Below, piece after piece: positions 1 to 7,000 of a stretch of DNA of 12,543 nt. The stretch covers positions 6,765-19,307 of the forward strand of contig PLST01000242.1 in the NCBI GenBank assembly GCA_003164255.1, in the 5' to 3' direction. The stretch's first letter is position 1, and every line of letters begins with the position of its first letter. The notes below the pieces were generated by a model. It saw only the letters and a list, made by a program, of their open reading frames with translations, did no database searches and was not told the origin of the DNA. The position numbers and the translations under genes are program-made. The stretch is from Acidobacteriaceae bacterium (lineage in GTDB: Bacteria > Acidobacteriota > Terriglobia > Terriglobales > Acidobacteriaceae).

Positions 1-550
1 CTTCGATGCCATAGATTTCGAACTCAGCCGTCTCGACCCGCGACAACTGCCCAAGCCAGACCTCGAGTTCACGAAGAAATCGCTCCCGTCCTGAAACGGG
101 CTGCGCTGTAAACTGCCTTCGCACCACATCCACTCCGTATCCGGAACGGAGCGGGATTTCCTTGGTCGGAGTCAGCGGGGAAGCAGCGATCAAGGGGTGC
201 AGCGACTTGGAAAGGGATGAAAGGCCGCGGATGGATGCCTTGAGACTCTGGCTCCATTGATTGAGGAGAGTCTCAATTTCAAAGGCATATTTTTCCGTGA
301 TGTACTCGTCCGAGCCCGGTGCGACAAGGCTGAGGACATCCGCCAATGGAGATTTGACCGGATAGTGAGGTATCAGACGAACGTCGGAGAAAGAGAATGC
401 GGAGTTCCGATCGGGGATGGCTTCGGGCTGGTCGAACAGCAGCGCGGATCCATGGAAGGGGGACGGGCGCAGCAGCAAGGGTGCAACGCCCAGGCCTTTG
501 AGCAATTGCCGCCTTGATAGTCCTTGAGGTCCGGGTTTGAAAGGCGTCAT
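1..550 (-). CDS. Tat-exported CRTAC1-like (FG-GAP/ASPIC-UnbV type) protein, N-terminal part, cut by window edge
   Basis: The minus-strand frame is open from ATG at 548-550 to the left edge, giving 183 residues without a stop. The N-terminus carries SRRQLLKGLG (about residues 12-21) followed by a hydrophobic VAPLLL stretch. This fits a twin-arginine (Tat) signal, so export of a folded protein is expected. The rest of the visible part is mixed alpha/beta, with phrases such as LIPHYPVKSPL, APGSDEYITEKYAFEIE and ETAEFEIYGIE. From memory this resembles the N-terminal domain of acidobacterial CRTAC1-family proteins, whose later part has FG-GAP repeats and an ASPIC/UnbV domain. Those repeats would lie outside the window, so the family call is an inference. 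The ribosome site is weak (GGAA nine bases before ATG). The start codon overlaps the TGA of a 73-codon frame as ATGA. It is the last visible gene of the leftward group. Confidence 0.72.
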   Translation of the reverse strand, partial: MTPFKPGPQGLSRRQLLKGLGVAPLLLRPSPFHGSALLFDQPEAIPDRNSAFSFSDVRLIPHYPVKSPLADVLSLVAPGSDEYITEKYAFEIETLLNQWSQSLKASIRGLSSLSKSLHPLIAASPLTPTKEIPLRSGYGVDVVRRQFTAQPVSGRERFLRELEVWLGQLSRVETAEFEIYGIE

Positions 551-768
551 GCTGGAAGGTTCCGTGTTGCAGCTGAGGTGCCCGCAGAATAGCAGCAGGG
601 CCGGATCGAGACCAAGCCCTGCGATTTGAGCGCGAATGTTGTTACAAGGCTCTCAAATTGCAGCGCCCCTGAATTCACTGCCGCAAATAATCCTTTCCTC
701 AAGAAAAAGCCGCCCTTCGCGGTGTTGGCTGCAAAAATGAGTGGAGTGGACCGCTCTAGGCAATCCAT
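547..768 (-). CDS. Doubtful 73-residue ORF bridging two operon genes
   Basis: A 73-codon frame starts at ATG 766-768, thirteen bases inside the 3' end of the 435-residue gene. It ends with a TGA that overlaps the ATG of the next gene (ATGA, 547-550), an arrangement typical of translational coupling. Against it, the sequence matches no family I recognise and has no clear signal or domain. Its third codon positions are only about half G or C by hand count, lower than expected for a gene in this GC-rich region. It may be a chance frame in a 205-bp intergenic gap, or a leader that carries ribosomes through the gap. I can give no function. Confidence 0.2.
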   Translation of the reverse strand: MDCLERSTPLIFAANTAKGGFFLRKGLFAAVNSGALQFESLVTTFALKSQGLVSIRPCCYSAGTSAATRNLPA

Positions 769-2063
769 GCGCTGAGCGCACTGCCAAGCCGGTCAAGAGT
801 CACCGGTTCTGTTTCCTTCAACAACGCAAACTCCGGCGGAGCGACCACATAGGCCTGGGACAGGCTCTCGGCCACGCACACGCAAACCGTGGAGTGCTGG
901 TATTCCTGATATCGATAGGCAGCCAGCCACACGTAGAGCGCCAGTATTTGCGCGTCCAGGGCGCTGCCCGGCAGGTCGTCGACGGCGGGAAGGGGATTCA
1001 CCTTGTCCGGGTTGTCAAAAACAGCCACACCGGTGAAGGGCTTGGGCTTGCTGCGCACTCCGAATTGCGCCGCCAGGAACGAAGGACGGGCGCGGCGAAA
1101 CGCTTCAGAGGCCGCCCACTGGACGAAGGAGTTGCCAAAGATGACGGCGCCGTTCCCACTGAGGTAAAGCGCGCGCACAAACTCGCGAATAGCCGGGTCC
1201 GACGCCACCTCGGCAGGGCACCACGGAACGACATCGACTTTGCGGAGATGATCGAACACCGCGTCCGCGCCGCCAAGATCCTTGGGCATGGTGTTCATCT
1301 CGTGCGAAAAGTTCTCCCGGTACTGGTCCAGTCTCGCGTAGCCCAGCACGGCGGCGGATGCGTGAGGCGCGGCATCTGGATTGCTGCTCAGAACGTTGTC
1401 AACCAGTCCCTTCCCGGCATCAATGATCCAGGTATTCGCCGGCGAGGAACCGGAGCGGCCTCTGACGATATCCAGCAGTCCGGTGCTGCGGCCACCAGTA
1501 CTGTTGGGCTGGCCGGTCACAAGAGCTGCAAAGGCGGTGTGCGAATTGCCTGATTGCGAGAAGTCCAGCCTGATGGGACGGCCGATTCCCTGCCAGCGGC
1601 GCCATACGGTTGCTGCATCGACAGGAAGGTCCAGGGGCATATCGAGCAGAACAAGTTTGCGTTCCGATTGAACGGCAGCGCCGCTGTTCTTGAGTGCGTG
1701 CGCGTCAGCGGCGTCGAAGACCGCCTGCACTGCCTGCCGCCATTCCTGGAAGTACGAAGAAGAAGCCAGAAGGGAAGAGTTCTGAATGGTCTGTTCGTTG
1801 GTGGAGAACTGCCAGTGGGAGACCCCCATCTTCTGTTCAAGTTCGACTACATCGTGGAACAAATTCGTCGATTGCTCGGGACTGAGGCTTGCGACGAAAA
1901 GAAGAAGACGCTCAACCGACTGCCTTTCGTTGGGAAAGAGATAATTCCACTGGTTGAGCTGCTGGTTGACGAAGGGGAGAAAGGTCAACGGTATGCGCTT
2001 GAGCAGGCCTTTGCTCAAAGCCTCTTGAAGATTCGCCGGCAATGTTTGCTCAATCCCCATCAT
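756..2063 (-). CDS. Uncharacterised 435-residue protein of acidobacterial type, probably cytoplasmic
   Basis: Coding is supported by a long open frame, a GGGGAAGAG ribosome-site-like stretch directly before two tandem ATGs (2061-2063 and 2058-2060), and its place 47 bp after the phosphatase-like gene. No signal peptide or membrane segment is seen, so the product is probably cytoplasmic. The first 125 residues are rich in helix formers and contain PLTFLPFVNQQLNQW and FPNERQSVERLLLFV. The second half is alpha/beta, with hydrophobic strands such as KLVLLDMPLDL (136-146), NTWIIDAGKGL (210-220) and GAVIFGNSFVQW (305-316). Near the C-terminus is VCVCVAES (393-400) with two closely spaced cysteines. 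I do not recognise a named domain and see no nucleotide-binding loop or clear catalytic motif. Its position between two Tat-exported proteins suggests a job linked to them, perhaps maturation or regulation, but that is inference only. Confidence 0.85.
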   Translation of the reverse strand: MMGIEQTLPANLQEALSKGLLKRIPLTFLPFVNQQLNQWNYLFPNERQSVERLLLFVASLSPEQSTNLFHDVVELEQKMGVSHWQFSTNEQTIQNSSLLASSSYFQEWRQAVQAVFDAADAHALKNSGAAVQSERKLVLLDMPLDLPVDAATVWRRWQGIGRPIRLDFSQSGNSHTAFAALVTGQPNSTGGRSTGLLDIVRGRSGSSPANTWIIDAGKGLVDNVLSSNPDAAPHASAAVLGYARLDQYRENFSHEMNTMPKDLGGADAVFDHLRKVDVVPWCPAEVASDPAIREFVRALYLSGNGAVIFGNSFVQWAASEAFRRARPSFLAAQFGVRSKPKPFTGVAVFDNPDKVNPLPAVDDLPGSALDAQILALYVWLAAYRYQEYQHSTVCVCVAESLSQAYVVAPPEFALLKETEPVTLDRLGSALSAWIA

Positions 2064-2110
2064 CTCTTCCCCGCTCGAAAATTCGCCGCTCGCTGCTCAA
2101 CCTGACCCGG

Positions 2111-3340
2111 CTAGCCGCGAATCTCCGCAATCTTCCGGCCCTGAGCATCCAGCAGCGGGCAGCCCAGCAGGCTCGCCATGGTCGGGCAGATATCAATGTG
2201 CCGAATGGGACGCTCAATCGTTTGCGGCTTGTCCACACCCGCCCCCAGGGCCATCATCCAGGTGTCTCGCGTCGATTCTGTATTGGCGCGATGATTGAAA
2301 AATCCGTTGGTCGACGATCCATCGGGGTCGCGCCCGAATTCGGGCAGGACCACCATCGTGGTCTGTCCCTTGTAATCCGGATTAGCCTCGATCTCCTGCC
2401 ACAGTTGATAGATGAGGCGATCGGCAGTCTTGATACCCGACATGTGCAGCGAATACGAACCAAAGTGCGCCGCTTCCACGTCAGAGAATGCGACGGTCAG
2501 CACTTGAGGCGCGAACTTGCGCATGATTTCGCGCGTCATGAAGAAGGTGAGCTCGTCTCCCGAGGTGGGACCGCCGCTGCGTACAAACTCGGCGATCGCG
2601 TTTTGAATCGTGGCCCGCACGCGGGGGTCGAGTTGGTCGGAGGCGTCGAAGACGTTCCAGCCCAGCCCCTCGTAGTTGCTTCCCGCCATGGCGCTTTCCA
2701 GCTCGGCCTCAACCTTGCTGCGGTCCGCCATGTTTGCCGAGCGTCCATTGCGAAGAGCGTCCACGACCGCCGTGAGCATCAGTTGCTTGGGAAAAACCAC
2801 GTTGGCGCCATAGGCCGGTCCATAATTTGTATCCGAGCTGGCGCCAATCAGGCTGGTGAGCGCCTTGTTGCTGGCCACAACCCAGGTGTCGCTGCGATCA
2901 ACGCCGAGTCCCTTGCGGAATTGCTCGAACAAGGTGGGAGTCGTCGGGGCAAGCTTCCCCCAGTCGTCCACGCGTTGCCAATTTCCGGTCAGAATGCTTG
3001 AGATCGCGTTGAAGTGCGCTGTAACGCCTTCGTTGCGTGCGTGCAGATAGAGGAGCGATCGGGGAAGAAGGTCCGCGGACAGGTGCGGAATATTGACCAG
3101 GCCCTCAGGTGAAAAAGTCTCATCCCGGCGAACCCCGCCAATGACGACTACTACGACCTTGTGTCCTGAACCCGCTGCATTACGTGTGCTCTGGGCTGCG
3201 CCTGCCCTCGGAACCAACAGGCCTGCCATCAGCATTCCCGCCGCGTGAAGGAACCTTCGCTTGGAAGGATCGGCAAGTGATCCCGGATCGAATACAGACT
3301 CGGAGCCACGCTCAGCGCCGGGGCATAATACGTCCTCCAT
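2111..3340 (-). CDS. Tat-exported alkaline-phosphatase/sulfatase-superfamily protein
   Basis: A 409-residue protein starting at ATG 3338-3340, with AGAGG seven bases upstream. A Tat-like signal lies near residues 26-50: SKRRFLHAAG (a KRxFL variant), a hydrophobic core MLMAGLLV and a likely cut near AGAAQ. The mature part has the layout of the alkaline phosphatase superfamily. There is a first beta strand KVVVVVIGGVRRDET (61-75), NIPHL (83-87), HFNAISSILTG (109-119) where sulfatases place their nucleophile loop, and PTTPTLFEQF (132-141). Then come FSDVEAAHFG (285-294), VVLPEFGRD (330-338), NGFFNHR (345-351) and HIDICPTMASLLG (381-393). Asp287, His292, Glu334, Asp338 and His350 are plausible metal ligands. 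The usual Cys/Ser/Thr nucleophile is not evident. The substrate is unknown; phosphate or sulfate ester cleavage, or binding only, are all possible. It heads the leftward operon behind the promoter at 3412-3440. Confidence 0.85.
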   Translation of the reverse strand: MEDVLCPGAERGSESVFDPGSLADPSKRRFLHAAGMLMAGLLVPRAGAAQSTRNAAGSGHKVVVVVIGGVRRDETFSPEGLVNIPHLSADLLPRSLLYLHARNEGVTAHFNAISSILTGNWQRVDDWGKLAPTTPTLFEQFRKGLGVDRSDTWVVASNKALTSLIGASSDTNYGPAYGANVVFPKQLMLTAVVDALRNGRSANMADRSKVEAELESAMAGSNYEGLGWNVFDASDQLDPRVRATIQNAIAEFVRSGGPTSGDELTFFMTREIMRKFAPQVLTVAFSDVEAAHFGSYSLHMSGIKTADRLIYQLWQEIEANPDYKGQTTMVVLPEFGRDPDGSSTNGFFNHRANTESTRDTWMMALGAGVDKPQTIERPIRHIDICPTMASLLGCPLLDAQGRKIAEIRG

Positions 3341-3369
3341 AAGCTAACCTCTTGTGCTAGATCTTACGG

Positions 3370-3395
3370 GGAGTTCGGGTTTGTTCCTGAACTCC
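3370..3395. promoter_or_regulatory. Inverted repeat in the leader of the leftward operon
   Basis: GGAGTTC (3370-3376) and its exact reverse complement GAACTCC (3389-3395) are separated by 12 bases. The pair lies just downstream of the predicted start of leftward transcription and upstream of the ribosome site. It could be a repressor operator with half-sites about two helical turns apart, or an RNA hairpin in the leader. The repeat is seen; the function is inferred. Confidence 0.35.
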
Positions 3396-3411
3396 GGACC
3401 AAGTCTGCAGA

Positions 3412-3440
3412 ATTTTACCCATAGCACCATCGCTTATCAA
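3412..3440 (-). promoter_or_regulatory. Probable sigma70-type promoter of the leftward operon
   Basis: Read on the minus strand, TTGATA (3435-3440) is followed after exactly 17 bases by TAAAAT (3412-3417). Each box differs from consensus at one base. Transcription would start near 3405, giving a leader of about 65 bases before the ATG at 3340. No other equally good pair was seen closer to the gene. Confidence 0.6.
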
Positions 3441-3445
3441 TTCTA

Positions 3446-3456
3446 GTCTTGAACCC
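3446..3456. repeat. 11-bp direct repeat, copy 1
   Basis: GTCTTGAACCC here recurs exactly at 3714-3724, in the same orientation, about 268 bp away in the divergent control region. This copy sits just upstream of the -35 box of the leftward promoter. It could be a regulator site, a target duplication around a lost insertion, or chance. Confidence 0.3.
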
Positions 3457-3546
3457 AAGGGCAAACGCACCTTAATTTGTTTTCGGCCACTGCAACTGAA
3501 AATGACTGATTTGGGGAGATGCGAGCAGCCCAAAAAGCGCCCCAAA

Positions 3547-3587
3547 TGAACTGATCCTGTGTACTGGTTGTCCGGTGAACTGATCCT
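3547..3587. repeat. Pair of 12-bp direct repeats, possible insertion-sequence end remnant
   Basis: TGAACTGATCCT occurs at 3547-3558 and again at 3576-3587, with starts 29 bases apart. The second copy is preceded by TTGTCCGG. Short repeated blocks of this look are common at the ends of IS21-type elements, which carry several transposase sites per end; that comparison is from memory. No transposase gene or frame is present nearby, so at most an end remnant remains. Tandem regulator sites are the alternative. Confidence 0.3.
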
Positions 3588-3713
3588 CGCCTGGCGGAAT
3601 GCCTGCAGCAATTTTCTCGGCGCGGAATGCGATGAATAGTCCTGCCAAAGCTGCCCGAAATATTCCAATAGGTAAGTGTAATCAAAAGAGACATTGAAAA
3701 GCCTCCCCTAACT

Positions 3714-3724
3714 GTCTTGAACCC
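3714..3724. repeat. 11-bp direct repeat, copy 2
   Basis: Second exact copy of GTCTTGAACCC (first at 3446-3456). It borders the AT-rich block at about 3731-3766. The two copies bracket the stretch that holds the 12-bp repeat pair at 3547-3587. Confidence 0.3.
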
Positions 3725-3853
3725 GGCCTCCTTTGTTTATCTTAGTTATTTATTTTGTGTAATTTGCGCCAGGATTGGGGACGCAGCGATCCAGACATGC
3801 GGCCCGACGGGCGGGGGAGGATCATTAGGGCTAAGAAAACCTGCAACTTTTGG

Positions 3854-3882
3854 TTGACAAGCATTTGCGCACCTGCTATTTT
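3854..3882 (+). promoter_or_regulatory. Strong sigma70-type promoter of the TonB-dependent receptor
   Basis: A perfect TTGACA (3854-3859), a 17-base spacer and TATTTT (3877-3882) preceded by TGC, which makes an extended -10 element. Transcription would begin near 3889, giving a leader of about 150 bases before the chosen receptor start at 4042. It is the best promoter match in the window. Confidence 0.7.
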
Positions 3883-3892
3883 TTCTCGCGGT

Positions 3893-3942
3893 GGTGATGT
3901 AACCGTTTTCAGCGTTCTAAAGTCAACGGCCGCTTCATCACC
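3893..3942 (+). promoter_or_regulatory. Possible nested stem in the receptor mRNA leader
   Basis: GGTGATG (3893-3899) can pair with CATCACC (3936-3942). Inside it CCGTT (3903-3907) can pair with AACGG (3925-3929). The structure would lie at the very 5' end of the leader made from the promoter at 3854-3882. Possible roles are mRNA stability or regulation. It matches no riboswitch class I recognise, and short stems of this size also arise by chance. Confidence 0.25.
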
Positions 3943-4041
3943 TCAGTGGTACATGGTCGCTTTTCCCAAAAGCAAGTAGACCTATCTGAAATGAATAGAC
4001 CAACGGGAAAACATCACGTAACAGGAAATGAGGATACTCGG

Positions 4042-7000
4042 ATGGCCCTTTTTCGCAACAGATTCAGATGGATCAGGCAGTTTGGCTTCCTGATCGTCGC
4101 ATGTGCGTGCTTCCTTCTACTCCCAGGCCGGTTCGCATTCGGTCAGGTGGATGAGGGAGCAATTTCTGGAACGGTGCAGGACACCACAGGCGCGGTGGTA
4201 CCCGGCGCGAGCGTGGTTTTGCTGAATACCGACCAGAACATAACCTTGGAAACGAAAGCCGGCCCCAGCGGCGAGTACTTCTTCTCGCCGGTCAGGATCG
4301 GCCATTACTCGGTGTCCGCCACCGCCAAGGGTTTCTCCAAGACCGACCAGAAAAACCTGACGGTAGAAGTCGGACAGCATCTCCTCGTCAACGTCCAGCT
4401 CAAGCCTGGCGCGACAACTGAAACCATCGAAGTTTCCACCGCCCCGCCGCTACTGCAGACTGAAGAAGCCTCGGTAGGCCAGGTCGTCAGCCAGCAGCAG
4501 GTCAACTCTCTGCCCCTCAACGGGCGCAACTTTACGTTCCTCGCCCAGCTTGGCGCCGGCATGCAAACGCCGGAAGCTGACACCCGCGGCAATGCGGCCT
4601 CAGGCGCGTTTTCAGCCAATGGCCTGCGCCCCGCGCAGAACAACTACCTGCTGGACGGCATCGACAACAACTCCAACGCCGTCGACTTCCTCAACGGAAC
4701 CAACTTTGTCATTTTGCCCCCCCTCGACGCCATTGAGGAATTCAAAGTCCAGACAGCGGACTTCAGCGCCGAACTGGGACGTTCCGCGGGCGCGGTTCTC
4801 AACGCCACCATCAAATCCGGCACCAACAGCCTCCATGGCGCGGCCTGGGAGTTTTTCCGCAACGATAAACTCGACGCCGCTGATTGGTTTGAAGACAACG
4901 GCGGAGTCAAGAAGGGCGAGTTGCGCCAGAATCAATTCGGCGCATCCGGCGGCGGCCCCATCATCAAGAACAAGATCTTCTTCTTTGGTGACTACGAAGG
5001 TTATCGCCGTGTCCAGGGCCAAGCTTCCAACGGCTCGGTTCCCACCGCGCTGGAACGCAGCAGCGGCTACACCAATCTCTCCGATATCCTCACCCAGTCG
5101 GCTGGTACGGCCAGAACCGACCTCATTGGACGCACCATTCCGCGCGGCACAATCCTCGATCCGGCTACCACGCGCTTTGTTGCAGCCGGAGCGACGGATC
5201 CGGTTTCAGGCCTGACCAATAACACCGCCAGCGCCGGCTATGTGCGCGATCCGTTCGGCACCTGCGGACCCGGCACATTGACCTTTACCACCGCTTGCGG
5301 TCTCAATCAGTTGCCTTCCAACCGCCTCGACGCAAACGCCATCAAGCTGTTGCAGCTCTACCCGGCGCCGAACTCCGGATTGTCTACCTTCACCTCGAGC
5401 CCCAATCTGTTCGAGCATAAGAACGCCTACGATATTCGTGGAGATATCAACCCCAGCCAGAGCGACCAGATTTTTATTCGCTTCAGCTATGCTGACGACC
5501 CGATCTTCATTCCGGGTATCTTCGGCGGCGTCGCCGATGGCGGCTCCTTTGACCAGGGCCTCCAGACCGCGAAATCCGATCAGGCCGTTGCGGGGTGGAC
5601 ACATGTGTTTACTCCCAACACCGTCAACCAGGTACGCGCTGGATTCGCTCACCTCCACACCACGCGCTTCGGACCCGAAGGCAATGTTACGGGCCTACCG
5701 GCGCAGTATGGTATCGGCGGTTATACCACGATCGGCGCTTTGCCCGAGAACGGCGGCCTTCCGGCCCTCCAAATCGGCAATCTGGCCACCCTGGGCAGCA
5801 ACAACTACCTTCCTTCGGACGAAGTCAGCCAGACCCTCCAGGTTACGGACGACTTTACGAAGATTCTCGGCAAGCACAGTTTCAAGGCCGGGTTTGAGTA
5901 CCAGCACGTGAACTTCTCTACCCTGCAGCCGGCCAGCTCGCATGGCCAGTACGACTGGAACGGTACCTTCACGGATATTCCCAACCTGAGCACCACCACT
6001 GGCGGCATGGCGCAACTCCTGGTCGGCGCGTCAGCGGCTCCGGCCACTATCGCGGGAAATCCAAATCCCAATGGATTCAGCTATTCCGGCGGCGTCGACA
6101 GCGTATGGATCTCCAACATTGGAAAGACCTACGATGAAAAGATGTACAGCGCTGTTTACCTGCAGGACGACTGGAAGGTCAGTCCCAAACTGACCGTCAA
6201 TCTCGGCATCCGCTGGGATAAATTTGGTCCCATCAATGAGACCAACGGCGGCCAGGCCAACTTTGTTCCTAACTACTTTGGAACGCCCACCCTGCTGCTC
6301 CCTGCCTCTGGCAAGGACAACAGAACTTTGTCCACAGGCAATGGAGTTCTCAACGCGGCTACACCGGGCAGCAGCGGTACTTGCGCCGGCGTTGGTTGCT
6401 GGGGCTTTATCGACCTGCTGGCCAAGGATGGCATCGCCCTCAGCCTCACCGACCAGTACGGCAAAGGGCTGCTCCAGACCCCAGACACCAACCTCGCGCC
6501 TCGCGTAGGGTTCGCCTATCAGGTCGACCCGAAACTGGTCGTCCGCGGCGGATTTGGGCTCTTCTTCAACTCCTTTGAAAACCAGGGATACGGACCGAAC
6601 ATCGGCGAGAATTATCCCTTCCAGTACTCCTTCGGCTATGGCACCAGGGCAGCTCCCGGCGCACCAGCCGCGGCATCCCAGGTGGCGCCTGTCAGCTACG
6701 GCACTGCATATGCAGGATGCCCAACGGCAGGTCCGGGTGGAACGGCAAGCCTGGAAGCAGGCGTATCGTGCACATCCTTTACACCGGCTCTTGTCAACGC
6801 GCTTGGTCTTGGCTTGCAGGGGTTGCAATTCAACTACCAAACCCCACGCACGTACAGCGCCAACCTCACCCTCCAATACTCGATCACCCACAGCTTGTCC
6901 GCGCAGGCCTCCTATGTCTTTACAGATGGGCAGGATCTTCAGGCGGGCACAGGAACCAACAACGTCTCGGCGATCTTCCCGTCCGGAACCAGCACAACGC

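Larger units (their letters stand above)
3341..4041. other. Divergent control region without a supported gene
   Basis: 701 bp between the divergent starts of the phosphatase-like gene and the TonB-dependent receptor. It contains the two promoters, an AT-rich block (about 3731-3766), the short direct repeats and two inverted repeats described separately. Open frames here, up to about 100 codons, have no recognisable product, ribosome site or consistent codon use, and I do not call them. Its length, compared with the tight spacing elsewhere, leaves room for transcription-factor sites. Confidence 0.6.

Noticed and set aside
704..730. Small hairpin followed by TTTTTCTT on the minus strand between the orphan and CRTAC1-like genes
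   Set aside because: The stem is only about four base pairs with poor inner pairing, too weak to call a terminator, though it leaves some doubt about cotranscription.
741..1553. Plus-strand 270-codon frame opposite the orphan gene
   Set aside because: It is antisense to the better supported minus-strand gene, which has a ribosome-site-like stretch and operon context. The frame is rich in Arg/His/Gly, as typical for the reverse of GC-rich coding DNA.
3357..3668. Minus-strand frame of 103 codons in the control region
   Set aside because: It runs across the leftward promoter and repeats, lacks a ribosome site and shows no protein-like domain. A relic cannot be fully excluded.
3755..3979. Plus-strand 74-codon frame before the receptor
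   Set aside because: It spans the strong promoter at 3854-3882, has no ribosome site and no recognisable product.
3946..4041. Upstream in-frame starts for the receptor (3946, 3991)
   Set aside because: They have no ribosome site and would put a polar extension before the signal peptide. ATG 4042 has AGGA at proper spacing.
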